In this document: positions 27,096 through 36,096 of the stretch, piece after piece
Position numbering within the stretch: position 1 is the stretch's first letter
Layout of the letters: each line of letters opens with the position of its first letter
From: Bernardetiaceae bacterium
Lineage (GTDB): Bacteria > Bacteroidota > Bacteroidia > Cytophagales > Thermoflexibacteraceae
Reading direction: 5' to 3'
DNA: 64,000 nucleotides
NCBI GenBank assembly: GCA_025057115.1
Contig: JANWWZ010000008.1
Span: 1 to 64,000, forward strand
Translations under genes and position numbers: made by a program
Notes under the pieces: model-generated
The model's input: the letters and a program-made list of their open reading frames with translations, nothing else
Database searches by the model: none
What the model was told of the DNA's origin: nothing

Positions 27096-27803
27096 ATGGG
27101 AAGAGCTTTTGAAGCCAGACGAACTCGGAAAGAAAAGCGCTGGGACTGGATGTCCAAAACATTTACCAAATACGGACGAGAAATTGCCATGGCAGTAAAA
27201 GCTGGCGGACCAGACCCAGCTATTAATACAAGGCTGCGGCTAATTATTCAAAACGCTAAAAACGCCAACATGCCTAAAGACCGCATAGAGGCAGCTATCA
27301 AACGCGCTTCCTCTAAGGAAGAAGGCAACTTTGAAGAAGTAGTGTATGAAGGCTATGGACCTCATGGAGTAGCAATTGTGGTAGAAACCGCTACGGATAA
27401 TCCTACCCGCACTGTGGCTATGGTGCGCATGCATTTCAACCGAGCAGGAGGGTCTTTAGGCAAAACAGGCTCTTTAGACTTTGTTTTTCAGCGAAAAGGC
27501 GTATTCCAGCTCAATCCCGAAGGACTAAATGTAGAAGAACTCGAACTAGAGCTCATCGACTTCGGCGCCGAAGAAATTTTTGAACACGAGGGAAAAATTG
27601 TGGTTCAAACCTCCTTTACCGACTTTGGCGCTATGCAAAGAGCCCTCGAGGAGCGCAACATCCCAATTCTTAAAGCAGAGATTCAACGCATTCCCGTTAC
27701 CTTTGTCCAAGTAACTGACCAACAAGCTGAAGAGGTACTTGAACTCATAGATAAACTCGAGCAAGAAGATGACGTAACAGCAGTGTATCACAATATGAAA
27801 TAA
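27096..27803 (+). CDS. YebC/PmpR/TACO1-family protein
   Basis: 235 aa, matching the YebC family throughout. The N-terminus MGRAFEARRTRKEKRWDWMS differs slightly from the usual MAGHSKW form but retains the basic, Trp-containing start; then KFTKYGREIAMAVKAGGPDP, NARLR-like NTRLRLIIQNAKNANMPKD, YEGYGPHGVAIVVE and DNPTRTVAMVR follow. Members were described as transcription regulators and more recently as factors that help ribosomes through proline-rich stretches. purM starts 4 bp downstream, so the two are one transcript; that linkage is not an obvious functional one. Confidence 0.93.
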   Translation: MGRAFEARRTRKEKRWDWMSKTFTKYGREIAMAVKAGGPDPAINTRLRLIIQNAKNANMPKDRIEAAIKRASSKEEGNFEEVVYEGYGPHGVAIVVETATDNPTRTVAMVRMHFNRAGGSLGKTGSLDFVFQRKGVFQLNPEGLNVEELELELIDFGAEEIFEHEGKIVVQTSFTDFGAMQRALEERNIPILKAEIQRIPVTFVQVTDQQAEEVLELIDKLEQEDDVTAVYHNMK

Positions 27804-27807
27804 CTCT

Positions 27808-28974
27808 ATGCAAGATCGCTATGCCCAGCGTGGCGTTTCTTCCTCTAAGGAAGATGTTCACAACGCTATTAAATCGTTAGATAAGGGTCTGTTTCCCAAA
27901 GCCTTTTGCAAAATTGTTCCCGATGTTTTAGGAGGCGATCCTGCATGGTGCAATGTAATGCATGCCGATGGTGCTGGCACTAAGTCCTCCCTAGCTTATG
28001 TCTATTGGCGCGAAACAGGAGACCTTTCTGTTTGGAAAGGCATTGCTCAAGATGCTATTGTAATGAACTTAGACGATTTGCTTTGCATAGGTGCCACAGA
28101 TGGCATGTTGCTTTCTTCCACTATCGGTAGGAATAAATATTTGATTCCAGGGGAAATCATCGCTGCTATCATCGAAGGCACAGAGATATTCCTTGAAAAA
28201 ATGCGCAGCTATGGCATTGGAATTTATAGCACGGGTGGCGAAACGGCTGACATAGGCGACTTGGTCCGAACCATTGTGATAGACAGCACTGTTGTTGTTA
28301 GATTGAAGCGCAGTCAAGTAATTAGCAACCATCGGATTGCTCCAGGGGATGTCATCGTAGGGTTGGCTTCCTTTGGGCAAGCCACTTACGAAGACACTTA
28401 CAACAGTGGTATCGGCAGTAATGGACTGACCTCAGCAAGGCACGACGTACTTGCCAAATGGATAGGGCAAAAGTATCCAGAAAGCTACGATCCTCAGATG
28501 CCTTCTCAAATGGTCTACAGCGGCAGCCACTATCCAACCGAGATGATTGAAAATTGTCCGCTTAACATCGGGCAATTAATTCTTTCTCCTACGCGTACTT
28601 ATGCCCCTATTATGCGCCAAGTATTTGAGCAGCTTCGTCCCTACATTCATGGCATGGTTCATTGTACAGGCGGAGGGCAGACAAAAGTGCTGCATTTTGT
28701 TGAAAATTTACACATAATCAAAGACAACCTTTTTGAGCCTCCTTTTGTATTTAAGCTCATCAAGCAGGAAAGTGGAACGGATTGGCATGAGATGTATCGC
28801 GTCTTTAACATGGGGCATCGCATGGAAATTTACCTGCCCGAACAATATGCCGATGCCGTCATCGACATTGCGCGCTCTTTTGGCGTGCAAGCACAAATCA
28901 TTGGACATGTAGAGCTTGCCTCACAAGCTACACTTACCATTCGCAGCCCTTGGGGTGAGTTTGTATATAACTAA
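27808..28974 (+). CDS. purM: Phosphoribosylformylglycinamidine cyclo-ligase (AIR synthetase), long form
   Basis: 388 aa, about 40 longer than the E. coli enzyme; this long form is usual in Bacteroidota. It closes the imidazole ring of AIR in purine synthesis using ATP. Evidence is the N-terminal MQDRYAQRGVSSSKEDVHN, the ATP/metal segment CNVMHADGAGTKSSLAY, LDDLLCIGATDGML, GGETADIGD, and VHCTGGGQTKVLHF in the second domain. yebC ends 4 bp upstream. Its last 4 nt overlap the tail of the convergent lectin gene. Confidence 0.93.
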   Translation: MQDRYAQRGVSSSKEDVHNAIKSLDKGLFPKAFCKIVPDVLGGDPAWCNVMHADGAGTKSSLAYVYWRETGDLSVWKGIAQDAIVMNLDDLLCIGATDGMLLSSTIGRNKYLIPGEIIAAIIEGTEIFLEKMRSYGIGIYSTGGETADIGDLVRTIVIDSTVVVRLKRSQVISNHRIAPGDVIVGLASFGQATYEDTYNSGIGSNGLTSARHDVLAKWIGQKYPESYDPQMPSQMVYSGSHYPTEMIENCPLNIGQLILSPTRTYAPIMRQVFEQLRPYIHGMVHCTGGGQTKVLHFVENLHIIKDNLFEPPFVFKLIKQESGTDWHEMYRVFNMGHRMEIYLPEQYADAVIDIARSFGVQAQIIGHVELASQATLTIRSPWGEFVYN

Positions 28975-29672
28975 TTTTTCATTGCCATGTTGCGCAGGCA
29001 AAAGTATTGCAAATTACTTGCCCTACCTGTGGAAGCGGTAAACCCCCAAATAACGTAAGGCTCTCCCTTAAAGACCTCGTTGATCAAGTCCCGCCTGCCT
29101 CGATAGACCATTTGCCCATCTAGCCAAACTGTAATCTGTTGACTGTCGGGCTCCCATCGGAAAACAAAACTGTGGAGCCTATCGTCTTCCAAATTAAAAT
29201 GGGTTTCGTGGAGAGGCCACCATGCTTCGTGGTAGTTAGTGCCGTCTTCTAAATAAGCCACATGGTCATGAAGGGGGTCATTTTGCTGCCAATTTGGGTA
29301 GGTGTCAAACTCAATGGCAATAGAAGGAGCGATGAAAGCACCTGCTCGATAGTATTTACTCCAGCGACCGTAGCCCATGCATTCTCCCCAAGTGCCAAAG
29401 GCTTCAAAGCCACGCCTATCGTTGTGAATGACGAACGTAATTCCGTCAGCTCCTTCTTCTTTATCGCCTAGATAAATGTCAAACTCTACTTGAAAAAAAT
29501 GCCGCAGGTTAAGACGCGTTCTGTAGTATGCAATTCCTTCGCTATAGGCTACATCGGGAGTAAGTTGGATGCAGTCGTTGTTCATATAGGCAGCTTGGCC
29601 GATGAGCACATACTGGGCAGGCAGTTCCTTGAACCAAGCACCAATTAGGGCAAGTAACAAAAGGATTCGCAT
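28971..29672 (-). CDS. Exported L-type (legume-like) lectin-domain protein
   Basis: 233 aa with a signal peptide ending near ELPAQY (about residue 20). The rest is a single legume-lectin-like beta-sandwich: FQVEFDIYLGDKEEGADGITFVIHND with the acidic DGITF strand, IAIEFDTYPNW, DHVAYLEDG and a closing WEPDSQQITVWLDGQMVY and YVIWGFTASTGR. These are the core motifs of bacterial L-type lectins that bind carbohydrate. In Bacteroidota such domains are usually one part of large secreted proteins; here it stands alone, without a type IX sorting domain, so it is probably periplasmic or outer-membrane associated. Confidence 0.85.
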   Translation of the reverse strand: MRILLLLALIGAWFKELPAQYVLIGQAAYMNNDCIQLTPDVAYSEGIAYYRTRLNLRHFFQVEFDIYLGDKEEGADGITFVIHNDRRGFEAFGTWGECMGYGRWSKYYRAGAFIAPSIAIEFDTYPNWQQNDPLHDHVAYLEDGTNYHEAWWPLHETHFNLEDDRLHSFVFRWEPDSQQITVWLDGQMVYRGRRDLINEVFKGEPYVIWGFTASTGRASNLQYFCLRNMAMKN

Positions 29673-29693
29673 AGTTCTACTTAAGTTTTCCGT

Positions 29694-29701
29694 TATTTTT
29701 G
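29694..29701 (+). promoter_or_regulatory. -7 box abutting the 29706 gene start
   Basis: TATTTTTG, then AATT, then the GTG start codon at 29706. As at aat, the box would place the transcription start at the start codon. No -33 TTG is present. Confidence 0.4.
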
Positions 29702-29705
29702 AATT

Positions 29706-30251
29706 GTGAAGCTGTTGCTAAAACTGGGCTTTCTTGTCAGCCATCTCCTCTGGATAGGGGTGGGGCTTTTGTCGTTCCCGCAGATTGTAGCAGGGCAAAA
29801 GCTCACTCCTTTTTCGGGTAAATACCTCATGTTGGACCGCTATGGCATTAAGCGTATACGCTTACCTGAAGGTAGTGAAATTTATTTTAAGTTGTTGGGA
29901 GATAAAGCAAAAAATCGGGACTACATTGGGCAAATTTGGGAGCAAGATTCGGCAGTTTACCTAGTGCAAAGTAAGCGAGCAGTTCCGTTGCATGAATTTT
30001 ATTCCTTTCACTTTCGTAGACCTCATATAGATTTCCTTTCTCGGCAGATGGCTTTTGTAGGGGCGGGATTTTTATTTGCTGCCGCTGTAGCAGAATTAAT
30101 TCCCACTCGGTTATATGAACAGGGCGAGTCTGCAGTTGTTGGGGGCGCTATCCTAGCCAGTTCACAGGCATTAAAGCTATTTCGCTGGAAAAATTTTCGG
30201 ATCAAGCCTGGCAAAAGTCGCATACGAATCATAAATACCTCGTGGAATTAA
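29706..30251 (+). CDS. Small exported membrane protein, unknown function
   Basis: 181 aa starting at GTG. A signal peptide (to about residue 30, IVAGQ) leads to a beta-rich region with YLMLDRYGIKRIRLPEGSEI and YIGQIWEQDSAVYLV, then two hydrophobic helices (about 113-132 and 143-158) and a basic tail. No named domain is recognised. Length, order of parts and a GxI/L...DS...L pattern in the beta region resemble the 10629-11174 product, so distant paralogy is inferred. The gene stands alone between the divergent lectin gene and the aldehyde dehydrogenase gene. Confidence 0.7.
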   Translation: MKLLLKLGFLVSHLLWIGVGLLSFPQIVAGQKLTPFSGKYLMLDRYGIKRIRLPEGSEIYFKLLGDKAKNRDYIGQIWEQDSAVYLVQSKRAVPLHEFYSFHFRRPHIDFLSRQMAFVGAGFLFAAAVAELIPTRLYEQGESAVVGGAILASSQALKLFRWKNFRIKPGKSRIRIINTSWN

Positions 30252-30341
30252 TAAATTTTGCCAGCCAAATTAGAGCTGCGCAGTCAAGTATTCAGCTAAA
30301 AGTTTAAATTGGTTTTGTTTCGATACTTTTTAGGGTAGTAC

Positions 30342-31898
30342 ATGTTACAAGGGGCTCAATTTCTCGGTTTTGGTAGAAGCGGGCAAAGCAATGATACCTT
30401 TTCTTCTTTCAACCCGCGCACAGGGCAACCAACAGGCTATGTATTCTACAGGGCTACTATTGGCGAGTGCCTCTGCGCTTTGGAGTTGGCTCGCAGTGCT
30501 TTTGAACAAATGTGGCATGTAGGCTCGCTGGAGCGTGCAGCATTTTTACGCGCCGTAGCCGATGGCTTAGAAAAAGCAAAAAACGCCCTCCTGCAGGCTA
30601 TCATCATGGAAACGGCTTTGCCTCCTTTGCGCATTCAAACCGAACTGGTCAGAACCCAGTTTCAGCTTACTTCATTTGCCGACCTACTTGAAAAAGACCA
30701 CTGGCAAGAACTCCGCTACGACCCTGCTCAACCTGAGCGCAAACCTACTCCCAAGCCAGCCCTTTACAAAATGCTTGTTCCAGTAGGTCCAGTGGTGGTT
30801 TTTGGCGCGGCTAATTTTCCACTGGCTTACTCGGTAGCAGGAGTAGATACAGCCGCTGCATGGGCGGCAGGTTGTCCGGTGATCGTCAAGGCGCATCCTG
30901 CTCATCCGCGCGTGAGTGAGATCACAGCCGAAGTGATCACGCAAGCTGCTCTGCAAACGCACATGCCTGAAGGAATCTTCTCTATGTTATTTGACGACGG
31001 AACGCAAATAGCCCAATTCCTAGTACAACATCCGTACATAAAGGCGGGAGGTTTTACTGGTTCACTAGCAGGAGGCATGGCTCTTTATCGCCTTGCTCAG
31101 CAACGCCCTGACCCTATTCCTTTTTTTGCTGAAATGAGTAGCTTGAATCCCGTCATATTATTGCCCAAAGCCCTTCAAAACCGTGCAGAAACAATTGCCC
31201 AACAATTAACCCATTCCATTTGCAACAACATGGGGCAATTTTGTACTAAGCCTGGCTTGCTGCTGGCAATAGATGACAACGCTACTGCTCAGTTTTTGGA
31301 ATATCTCAAGGGCTACATTTCCCAAGTAGCGGCGGAAACCATGCTCAATGAAGGCATTTACAGAAATTACCTCCATTGCCGCAATAGAGCCATGGAACAA
31401 CAAGGGGTAGAAATTTTAACGGTATCGGACCGCAAAGCGCATTTGGAAGATCAGCATACAGCTATTCCTACTTTGTTGAAAATCACCAGCGAGCAGTTTT
31501 TGAAAAACCCCGTTTTTGCCCATGAAATTTTCGGACCTTGCAGTATTGTGGTCCTCTGCCCTAAAGAAGCTATCATTTGGCAATGTTTAGAAGAACTTGG
31601 AGGGCAACTCACCTGCTCTATCTTTGGCGAGCCTGAAGAACTTATAAACTGTCGCGACAAAATTTTCACTATGATGGAAAAAGCAGGCAGATTAATTTTC
31701 AATGGCGTGCCTACTGGAGTAGAAGTCTCCCCTGCTATGCAGCATGGAGGACCTTTTCCCGCTACCACTGACTCTCGCTTTGGCTCTGTAGGGGCAGATG
31801 CAATCCGGCGTTTTCTAAGACCTGTGGCTTTTCAAAATTGTCCTACTGATTTACTGCCTCTATCTTTGCAGAATCAGGCAATCACCACCAACCAATAA
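30342..31898 (+). CDS. Aldehyde dehydrogenase (alpha-ketoglutarate-semialdehyde dehydrogenase type)
   Basis: 518 aa. It should oxidise an aldehyde to the acid with NADP+. Instead of the usual family pattern it has the features of the ketoglutaric-semialdehyde branch: PVGPVVVFGAANFPLAYSV, the general-base Glu in PFFAEMSSLNPV and the nucleophile Cys in NNMGQFCTKPGL (about residue 302). That branch serves breakdown of hydroxyproline, glucarate or arabinose; no such pathway gene is nearby. The next gene, hisC, starts 29 bp downstream, so both may be co-transcribed, an unexpected pairing. Confidence 0.88.
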   Translation: MLQGAQFLGFGRSGQSNDTFSSFNPRTGQPTGYVFYRATIGECLCALELARSAFEQMWHVGSLERAAFLRAVADGLEKAKNALLQAIIMETALPPLRIQTELVRTQFQLTSFADLLEKDHWQELRYDPAQPERKPTPKPALYKMLVPVGPVVVFGAANFPLAYSVAGVDTAAAWAAGCPVIVKAHPAHPRVSEITAEVITQAALQTHMPEGIFSMLFDDGTQIAQFLVQHPYIKAGGFTGSLAGGMALYRLAQQRPDPIPFFAEMSSLNPVILLPKALQNRAETIAQQLTHSICNNMGQFCTKPGLLLAIDDNATAQFLEYLKGYISQVAAETMLNEGIYRNYLHCRNRAMEQQGVEILTVSDRKAHLEDQHTAIPTLLKITSEQFLKNPVFAHEIFGPCSIVVLCPKEAIIWQCLEELGGQLTCSIFGEPEELINCRDKIFTMMEKAGRLIFNGVPTGVEVSPAMQHGGPFPATTDSRFGSVGADAIRRFLRPVAFQNCPTDLLPLSLQNQAITTNQ

Positions 31899-31927
31899 TT
31901 TATCGCCAATCTCCTTGGAGCTGACTC

Positions 31928-32986
31928 ATGACTGCTACGCGCACTTTTTCTCTTAGTCGCTTGATGCGACCCCACATTGCTACTCTCAAGCCCTATTCTT
32001 CTGCCCGCGATGAATACAGCGGCAGCGAAGGCATTTTTCTGGATGCTAATGAAAATCCTTGGGGTTCGGTAACTACTCAGTTGCTCAATCGCTACCCCGA
32101 CCCTTATCAACAGGCGCTCAAAAGTCGCATAGCAGAACTCAAACACGTGCCCCAAGAAAAAATTTTTTTAGGCAATGGAAGTGATGAAGCCATCGATTTA
32201 CTCTATCGAGCTTTTTGCGAACCTTATTTAGACAATGTCATTATTTGCCCTCCCACATATGGCATGTATGAAGTAAGCGCTGAAATTAACTGTGTAGAGG
32301 TGCGCCGCATTCCGCTAAGTGCTGATTTTCAACTCCGACCTGATGCTATCATAGAGGCTGCCGATTGGCATACTAAAATGTTATTCATTTGCTCACCTAA
32401 CAATCCCACTGCTAACAGCATGCATTTGGAAGATATTCGCTTTTTGTTAGAGCGCTTTGAAGGTTTGGTAGTAATTGATGAAGCCTATATTGATTTTAGT
32501 CAGCAGCCTAGTTGCATCACTTTGCTGGAGGTTTATCCCAATATAGTTGTTTTGCAAACTTTTTCTAAAGCATGGGGACTTGCAGCCTTGAGGTTGGGCA
32601 TGGCATTTGCCTCTGCCGAGATCATTGGCGTGCTCAATAAGATTAAACCGCCTTACAACGTAAGTGGAGTAGCGCAACGGCTTGCCTTAGAAGGACTTAA
32701 CAACCAGCGGCAATTCCAAGAAATGGTGAGCCAAACCCTCGAGCAGCGTCAGTGGTTAAGCCATGCCCTTGCTTGTTTGCCAGAGGTTTTGCACGTTTAT
32801 CCTTCCGATGCCAATTTTTTGCTCGTCAAAGTAAAACGACCTAAAGAAATGTACGACTTTTTAATAAGCCGCAAAATTATTGTTAGAGATCGCTCTCGGC
32901 TTGCTTTGTGCGAAGGTTGTCTGCGCATTACGGTAGGTACTGCAGAGGAAAATCAGCAACTTGTAGCAGCCATGAGCCAGTTTTAA
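31928..32986 (+). CDS. hisC: Histidinol-phosphate aminotransferase
   Basis: 352 aa, class I/II PLP aminotransferase acting in histidine biosynthesis (imidazole-acetol phosphate to histidinol phosphate). The N-terminal LDANENPWG motif is typical of HisC, followed by RYPDPYQQALKSRIAEL, IFLGNGSDEAIDLL, CSPNNPTAN, VIDEAYIDFS and the PLP lysine motif QTFSKAWGLAALRLGMAF. It is the only his gene visible and follows the aldehyde dehydrogenase by 29 bp. A broader aromatic aminotransferase activity is possible but the motifs favour HisC. Confidence 0.92.
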   Translation: MTATRTFSLSRLMRPHIATLKPYSSARDEYSGSEGIFLDANENPWGSVTTQLLNRYPDPYQQALKSRIAELKHVPQEKIFLGNGSDEAIDLLYRAFCEPYLDNVIICPPTYGMYEVSAEINCVEVRRIPLSADFQLRPDAIIEAADWHTKMLFICSPNNPTANSMHLEDIRFLLERFEGLVVIDEAYIDFSQQPSCITLLEVYPNIVVLQTFSKAWGLAALRLGMAFASAEIIGVLNKIKPPYNVSGVAQRLALEGLNNQRQFQEMVSQTLEQRQWLSHALACLPEVLHVYPSDANFLLVKVKRPKEMYDFLISRKIIVRDRSRLALCEGCLRITVGTAEENQQLVAAMSQF

Positions 32987-33002
32987 AGTGAGGGCATCAA
33001 AT

Positions 33003-33449
33003 TTAGCTGGTGTGGTCTGCTACAATGAACCATTTGCCTTTCTTTTTGCGCCAAAGCAAAGTGAAGTACCCTTGCAACACTTCTTCTTGACCATCGGAGC
33101 CAGTTCGTTTTACTTCCCACTTGCCTACGGTATAAAACACCTTGCGCGTTATTTTCCTGTTTTCGATGATTTCAAAATGAAGCCTTCCCATGCCTTCTTT
33201 GCCTGGATAGTTTTTGCGATAGCGTTCGTAAAGTTTTTGCCAGCCTTTTTGTAGACCGCTTTTGCTTACAAAGAGCAGGTGTTCTGAAGGTTCGTACCAC
33301 GACATAAAGCTTTCCAGATCGGCATTGTTCCATGCCTGTGCCTGCGCTTGTAAGGCTACTCTAATACTTGCTTCGTCTTTGGTTTGTGCCCTAGCGTTGA
33401 AAAAGATCCACCCGCAAAAAGCAATAAGCCAGCATACTGGTCGGTTCAT
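33003..33449 (-). CDS. Exported NTF2/SnoaL-like protein
   Basis: 148 aa with a signal peptide (residues 1-21, ending FNARAQ). The remaining ~125 residues have the NTF2-like cone fold pattern: ASIRVALQAQAQAWNNADLESFMSWY, LQKGWQKLYERYRKNYPG, LHFEIIE, then closing strands VGKWEVKR and GYFTLLWRKKKGKWFIVADHTS. Such SnoaL/DUF4440-type proteins bind small molecules or act as enzymes; no catalytic pattern settles this. Its ATG overlaps the stop of the nucleoside phosphorylase by 4 nt, so it is co-transcribed with it. Confidence 0.85.
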   Translation of the reverse strand: MNRPVCWLIAFCGWIFFNARAQTKDEASIRVALQAQAQAWNNADLESFMSWYEPSEHLLFVSKSGLQKGWQKLYERYRKNYPGKEGMGRLHFEIIENRKITRKVFYTVGKWEVKRTGSDGQEEVLQGYFTLLWRKKKGKWFIVADHTS

Positions 33450-34312
33450 AAGTTAGCAGAGGCAATTTTTTCTAAAGCAAAGCAAATGAGTTGGTTAATT
33501 GTCTTCTCTGGATTGGGGTCAAAAGTTTGGTGTACGCGATTGGCTATAATGGCATTAAGAGAAACGGCGCGATGGCCTAGCAGACGAGCAAAAGCGTAAT
33601 ACGCAGCCGTTTCCATCTCAAAGTTAGTGAGCCTTTCTTGGTAGAAGGCAAATTGCTGGCAGCGGTTGAGAAAATTAGGCAAGGCATGAGGTGCTCTCAA
33701 CTGCCGACCCTGAGGAGCGTAAAAACCTGGCGCTGTGAGAGTGATTCCTTGTAAACTGCCTTCTGCAAAAATATTTATCAAATTTTCATCAGCGCTGACG
33801 CGGTAAGGACAAAAAGGCAAGGCTACAGCTTTTTGAAAAGCAGTGCAAAAAGCTTTTTCCTCTGCCGACTGAGGCAAGTGATAGAAATGCATTAAATTAT
33901 CCAGTCCCATAGCTGCTTGGGATATCAGCCGACTGCCCAAAGGAATGTCCGCTTGTAAAGCTCCAGAAGTACCTAAGCGAATAATGGTCAGCGTTTGGCA
34001 AGTGGGTTTTATGGCTCTGTTTGCAAGGTCGATATTGGCAAGAGCATCTAACTCAGTCATCAGAATCTCTACGTTATCTGGTCCGATTCCTGAAGAAATG
34101 ACTGTAATTCGCTTGTTGCTCACGTAACCCGTATGCGTTACAAATTCGCGTTTGGAAGTGGTGAATTCTATGGAGTCGAAATAACGGCTTACTTTAGGGA
34201 CTCGTTCCGGATCGCCAACGACGATAAGCACAGGGGCGATGTGTTCAGGTTGAAGGCAGAGATGGTATACACTGCCATCGGGATGAAGCAACAGTTCAGC
34301 ACTAGCCAGCAT
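33446..34312 (-). CDS. Nucleoside phosphorylase (uridine phosphorylase-like)
   Basis: 288 aa from the ATG giving MLASAELLLHPDGS. The PNP/UDP superfamily is shown by VLIVVGDPERVPKVSRYF (about 29-46), VISSGIGPDNVEILMTEL, TIIRLGTSGALQADIPLGS and TNFEMETAAYYAFARLLGH (ribose-binding Met-Glu). It cleaves a nucleoside with phosphate to base plus ribose-1-phosphate; pyrimidine preference is inferred from resemblance to Bacteroidota uridine phosphorylases. A complete promoter lies directly upstream with the -7 box 3 nt from the ATG. It is the first gene of a pair with the NTF2-like protein. Confidence 0.87.
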   Translation of the reverse strand: MLASAELLLHPDGSVYHLCLQPEHIAPVLIVVGDPERVPKVSRYFDSIEFTTSKREFVTHTGYVSNKRITVISSGIGPDNVEILMTELDALANIDLANRAIKPTCQTLTIIRLGTSGALQADIPLGSRLISQAAMGLDNLMHFYHLPQSAEEKAFCTAFQKAVALPFCPYRVSADENLINIFAEGSLQGITLTAPGFYAPQGRQLRAPHALPNFLNRCQQFAFYQERLTNFEMETAAYYAFARLLGHRAVSLNAIIANRVHQTFDPNPEKTINQLICFALEKIASANL

Positions 34313-34315
34313 GCT

Positions 34316-34348
34316 CAAAGATAAACGCTAAAGGCTTATTTAAAGCAA
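34316..34348 (-). promoter_or_regulatory. Complete promoter abutting the nucleoside phosphorylase start
   Basis: On the minus strand: TTG (34348-34346), a 22-nt spacer, TATCTTTG (34323-34316), then AGC and ATG. It fits TTG-N17-23-TAnnTTTG. The string TATCTTTGAGCATG is identical at gpmI. The position predicts a leaderless mRNA and selects the ATG at 34312 over the in-frame TTG at 34318. Confidence 0.65.
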
Positions 34349-34480
34349 ATATTTTTGAAAGGATTCTATACTATTTTGTACAATTGGCGATAGTGCCTTG
34401 TTTTCAGCTTGGAAGCTCGCCCGTTAGATTTCAATGCGCATGCACCTTATGCAGCAAAAAGTTGAGTGAAGGCAAATAAA

Positions 34481-34517
34481 AAAATCCCTGCTGTAAGGAG
34501 AAACTGTCAGGGATTTT
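34481..34517 (-). terminator. Intrinsic terminator after the 34588-35958 TPR gene
   Basis: Perfect 10-bp inverted repeat AAAATCCCTG/CAGGGATTTT with a 17-nt loop. On the minus strand the stem is followed by TTTATTT. It lies 71 bp past the TPR gene stop and 133 bp before the nucleoside phosphorylase promoter. Confidence 0.75.
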
Positions 34518-34587
34518 CATGGCTGTGCCGCCTTATGGCTCATTAGCCTTTTTGAACTACTTTTAAAGTGCTTTTGCTAGAGAGATT

Positions 34588-35958
34588 TTATTCTATATCG
34601 GTTTCGATTTCTGATGATTCATCGCCTTTGCGCAGCAAGTCAAGTTCATAGCGCGCTGCTTCGGCAAAGGGGGTACCGTTAAGTCTTCGGAAGTAATTAA
34701 TTGCACTTTTTAGCGATTCACTATCATTTTCCCTATTATCCCTGTGCATAAGTCCTAAAGCAAAAAACATCATGGCTTTGGTTTCAGGAGGCAAAGTAGG
34801 CACTTTAGAGACTTTATCCATTTCATAGATTGCAGTGGCGAGATTGCCACTTTTATACAGTGCAATGGATTTGTAAACAATAATAGGAATGTTCTTTTGG
34901 TTGATGCGTAAGCATTCTTCAGCAGAGGAAGCAGCAGCGCTGTATTCTTTTATCTGAAACTGGTATCTGCACAACTCGCAATGCATTCTAGACTTTTTGT
35001 CTGTGTCTTTTTCTTTGTTGATAGAATCTATCATAGTGCGGATTTTTTTCATCAATTGCGGGTCAAATTGGTTGATTTCTTTTTGCAGACTAATAGCCTC
35101 TTTGTAGTTAGGCTGAATTTTAAGGGATTGTTCAAGGAATTCACTTGCCTTTTGGAAATCGTATACTTTGTAGTAGGCATCTGCCATTTTGAGAAAATAC
35201 TCTGCCGAAAATTTATAGACCCGCGGCTTGAAACTTCCAAAGTCAGCGTGTTTAAATGCTTCGTTAGCTTTGGGGTAGTCCTGTAATTGGTAGTAGGCAA
35301 AGCCTAATTCGTAGTAGAATCTTGCAATATCCTTAGAAGGCAGGGAGGCAATTTTGGGCAAGAAAGCCGTAAGGACTTCAATAGTTTTCTGATATTCTTT
35401 CTGATGGTTGAGTGTTTTGGCTTCCAAATAATTTAAATCGTGATGATCGGGCTGAAGCTCTTTTGCTTTGGCAAGCAATGCAAGTGTTTTGTCATGCTGG
35501 CGCACTTGATTGTAAAGGACGGCGCTTTTCAAAACCATTTCTATGCGTTTGTTGGCATCCTTGTAATGCTCAAAAGCAAATGCATACTGGTCAGCGGCTT
35601 TATCAAACTGCTTGGTAGTTTCAAGAATTTTACCGGCGAATTCATATCCTTTGGCAAAGTCTTTTTTCACTTTTGTAGCTTCGGCTAGCGTTTCTAATGC
35701 TTTATCGGGGTTTTTCATTTCCCACCAGCATTCTGCCATGCCATACCAATAGTCGGCTACCTCAGGTTCTGCTTTTAGTGCACTGCTATATTCTTTTAAA
35801 GCGGCATCGTAGCGTTTGGCTTTGCGCAAATTTTCTGCATTTATAAAGTTTTGCAAGCCACTCCCTTTTTGAGCAAAAGCGGGAAGGTAGAATACTAATG
35901 TGCCACAAAAAAAGGCAACTACGTACAGGCTGTTCATATCCTTTTGAAGCAGTTTCAT
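34588..35958 (-). CDS. Exported TPR-repeat protein
   Basis: 456 aa. The N-terminus MKLLQKDMNSLYVVAFFCG leads into a signal peptide ending LPAFAQ (about residue 29); an internal ATG at 35937 is also possible. The rest consists of at least eight TPR units with typical W/Y-G/A-Y/P spacing, such as ADYWYGMAECWWEMKNPDKA, FARFYYELGFAYYQLQDYPK and ADAYYKVYDFQKASEFLEQS. It is probably a periplasmic scaffold; the partner is unknown. It is a single-gene unit with its own terminator at 34481-34517. Confidence 0.87.
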   Translation of the reverse strand: MKLLQKDMNSLYVVAFFCGTLVFYLPAFAQKGSGLQNFINAENLRKAKRYDAALKEYSSALKAEPEVADYWYGMAECWWEMKNPDKALETLAEATKVKKDFAKGYEFAGKILETTKQFDKAADQYAFAFEHYKDANKRIEMVLKSAVLYNQVRQHDKTLALLAKAKELQPDHHDLNYLEAKTLNHQKEYQKTIEVLTAFLPKIASLPSKDIARFYYELGFAYYQLQDYPKANEAFKHADFGSFKPRVYKFSAEYFLKMADAYYKVYDFQKASEFLEQSLKIQPNYKEAISLQKEINQFDPQLMKKIRTMIDSINKEKDTDKKSRMHCELCRYQFQIKEYSAAASSAEECLRINQKNIPIIVYKSIALYKSGNLATAIYEMDKVSKVPTLPPETKAMMFFALGLMHRDNRENDSESLKSAINYFRRLNGTPFAEAARYELDLLRKGDESSEIETDIE

Positions 35959-35995
35959 CACTGTAATTAAGTAAATTTAGGGCAATTTGCTATGT

Positions 35996-36024
35996 TTGAG
36001 TGCTTTCAAAGCGATTTAATTTTT
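35996..36024 (+). promoter_or_regulatory. Probable promoter of the 44-aa lipoprotein gene
   Basis: TTG (35996-35998), an 18-nt spacer and TAATTTTT (36017-36024; seven of eight positions count, the last G is T). It lies 72 nt before the ATG at 36097. The match is imperfect, so confidence is moderate. Confidence 0.4.
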
Positions 36025-36096
36025 AAATATTCCAAAATCATGCCCTAACCATTCAGCAAAATGAGCGTATATAAAAACAAAAATCATTATCGTTAC

